Shown: positions 13,438-13,943 of the stretch, in pieces
Numbering within the stretch: the stretch's first letter is position 1
Layout: each line of letters starts with the position of its first letter
DNA from: an uncultured Muribaculaceae bacterium
GTDB lineage: Bacteria > Bacteroidota > Bacteroidia > Bacteroidales > Muribaculaceae
Assembly (NCBI GenBank): GCA_938039795.1
Contig: CALHWU010000035.1
Coordinates: 1-13,943, forward strand
Length of the DNA stretch: 13,943 nucleotides
Direction: 5' to 3'
The notes under the pieces: generated by a model
The model's input: only the letters and a program-made list of their open reading frames with translations
What the model was told of the DNA's origin: nothing
The model's database searches: none
Position numbers and translations under genes: made by a program

Positions 13438-13943
13438 AACAAGAATCATCGTGGTGGAGGACAATATCGTGTATTGCGAGTTTGTCTGCAACCTGCTGGC
13501 ACGGGAAGGATTCCGTACCGTGCAGGCTTACCACCTCTCGACCGCGAAGAAACTTCTGCAACAAGCCTCAGACGGGGACATCGTGGTTTCTGACCTACGA
13601 CTACCCGACGGTGACGGCATCGACCTATTACGATGGATGCGCAAGGAAGGCATGACACAACCGTTAATCATCATGACCAACTATGCCGAAGTGCATACGG
13701 CAGTCGAAAGTATGAAACTCGGCTCGCTGGACTATATCCCCAAGCAGCTTGTGGAGGATAAACTTATGCCTCTGCTTCATACCATCCTGAAAGAACGGAG
13801 TATCGGACGAAATCGTATGCCCGTTTTTGCCCGTGACAGTTCCGCCTTTCAGAAAATCATGCAACAGATAAGATTAGTTGCCCCTACTGATATGAGCGTG
13901 CTGATATTCGGGGAGAACGGCACGGGCAAGGAGCATATCGCCC
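13430..13943 (+). CDS. rteB: RteB-like sigma-54-dependent response regulator (partial, runs off window)
   Basis: The first 171 codons of an NtrC-type response regulator. The receiver domain covers about residues 1-120: acidic pair E10-D11 (VVEDN), phosphoacceptor D55 in IVVSDLRLPDGDG, T83 (IIMTNYAE) and the lysine K105, here followed by Gln (IPKQL) rather than the usual Pro. After a linker (about 121-135), the AAA+ sigma-54-interaction domain begins, with the Walker A motif GENGTGKEH at 161-169. In CTnDOT, RteB activates rteC for element mobilisation. A purine-rich ribosome site (AAAGGGAA, 13413-13420) precedes the ATG. In an intact operon the rteA stop would overlap this start; here the annotated rteA stop lies 49 bp earlier. 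The N-terminal part looks intact; its partner RteA is crippled. Confidence 0.92.
   Translation, partial: MDKTRIIVVEDNIVYCEFVCNLLAREGFRTVQAYHLSTAKKLLQQASDGDIVVSDLRLPDGDGIDLLRWMRKEGMTQPLIIMTNYAEVHTAVESMKLGSLDYIPKQLVEDKLMPLLHTILKERSIGRNRMPVFARDSSAFQKIMQQIRLVAPTDMSVLIFGENGTGKEHIA

Larger units (their letters stand above)
8041..13943. mobile_element. Remnant of a CTnDOT-like integrative conjugative element
   Basis: An integrase fragment next to a gene-free end region, plus adjacent rteA and rteB, are hallmark genes of Bacteroidales CTnDOT/CTnERL-type elements. The element would run from the junction region (7850-8089, exact end unknown) past the right edge. Self-mobility is doubtful because the integrase lacks its catalytic domain and RteA lacks its phosphoacceptor. 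Excision could still occur if another integrase acts on its ends. Confidence 0.6.

Overview
The window looks like a gut Bacteroidales chromosome, plausibly of the Muribaculaceae or a similar family (an inference). The signs are Bacteroidetes-type promoters (TAnnTTTG at -7 with TTTG about 20 bp upstream), few Shine-Dalgarno sites, a sulfatase/fucosidase lipoprotein pair, and a conjugative-transposon backbone of the CTnDOT type (Int, RteA, RteB). By eye, the left half (1 to about 7850) is GC-rich and reads as host core or accessory chromosome. The right half is more AT-rich and reads as integrated mobile DNA.

Layout. (1) 1-952, + strand: the C-terminal two thirds of a MATE efflux pump, broken at its 5' end. 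(2) 4204-953, - strand: an operon rmlD - rmlB - MFS transporter, with a good promoter in front of rmlD. It makes part of the dTDP-L-rhamnose pathway (rmlA and rmlC are not here). (3) 7784-4396, - strand: an operon of a Ser-type sulfatase lipoprotein followed by a GH29 alpha-L-fucosidase, ended by a strong 14-bp hairpin terminator. Together they would remove sulfate and fucose caps from host-type glycans such as mucin. (4) 7785-8089: a gene-free junction with inverted repeats, a 10-bp-phased TGGCA triplet and an integrase promoter; it probably holds one end of an integrated element. (5) 8090-8728: a tyrosine integrase that has lost its catalytic domain. (6) 8733-12075: a cassette with an AraC-type regulator (- strand) divergent from an operon of a UlaG-like metallo-hydrolase and two radical SAM proteins. 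These two resemble the 'radical SAM mobile pair' families, whose function is unknown. (7) 12076-13943: the 3' part of rteA (hybrid histidine kinase, phosphoacceptor His lost), then rteB (sigma-54-type response regulator), which runs off the window.

The most interesting region is 8680-12080. Both neighbours of the cassette, int and rteA, are cut in mid-gene, as if the cassette had replaced a stretch of a CTnDOT-like element. The right breakpoint is exact: the stop codon of the second radical SAM gene directly abuts in-frame rteA sequence. The metallo-hydrolase, an 11-codon mini-ORF and the two radical SAM genes are linked by three successive ATGA stop/start overlaps. A multi-step enzyme system of unknown substrate, carried on a mobile element under an AraC regulator, is the best candidate here for an undescribed system. 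The window shows three truncated genes (MATE, int, rteA), so assembly chimerism must be excluded first.
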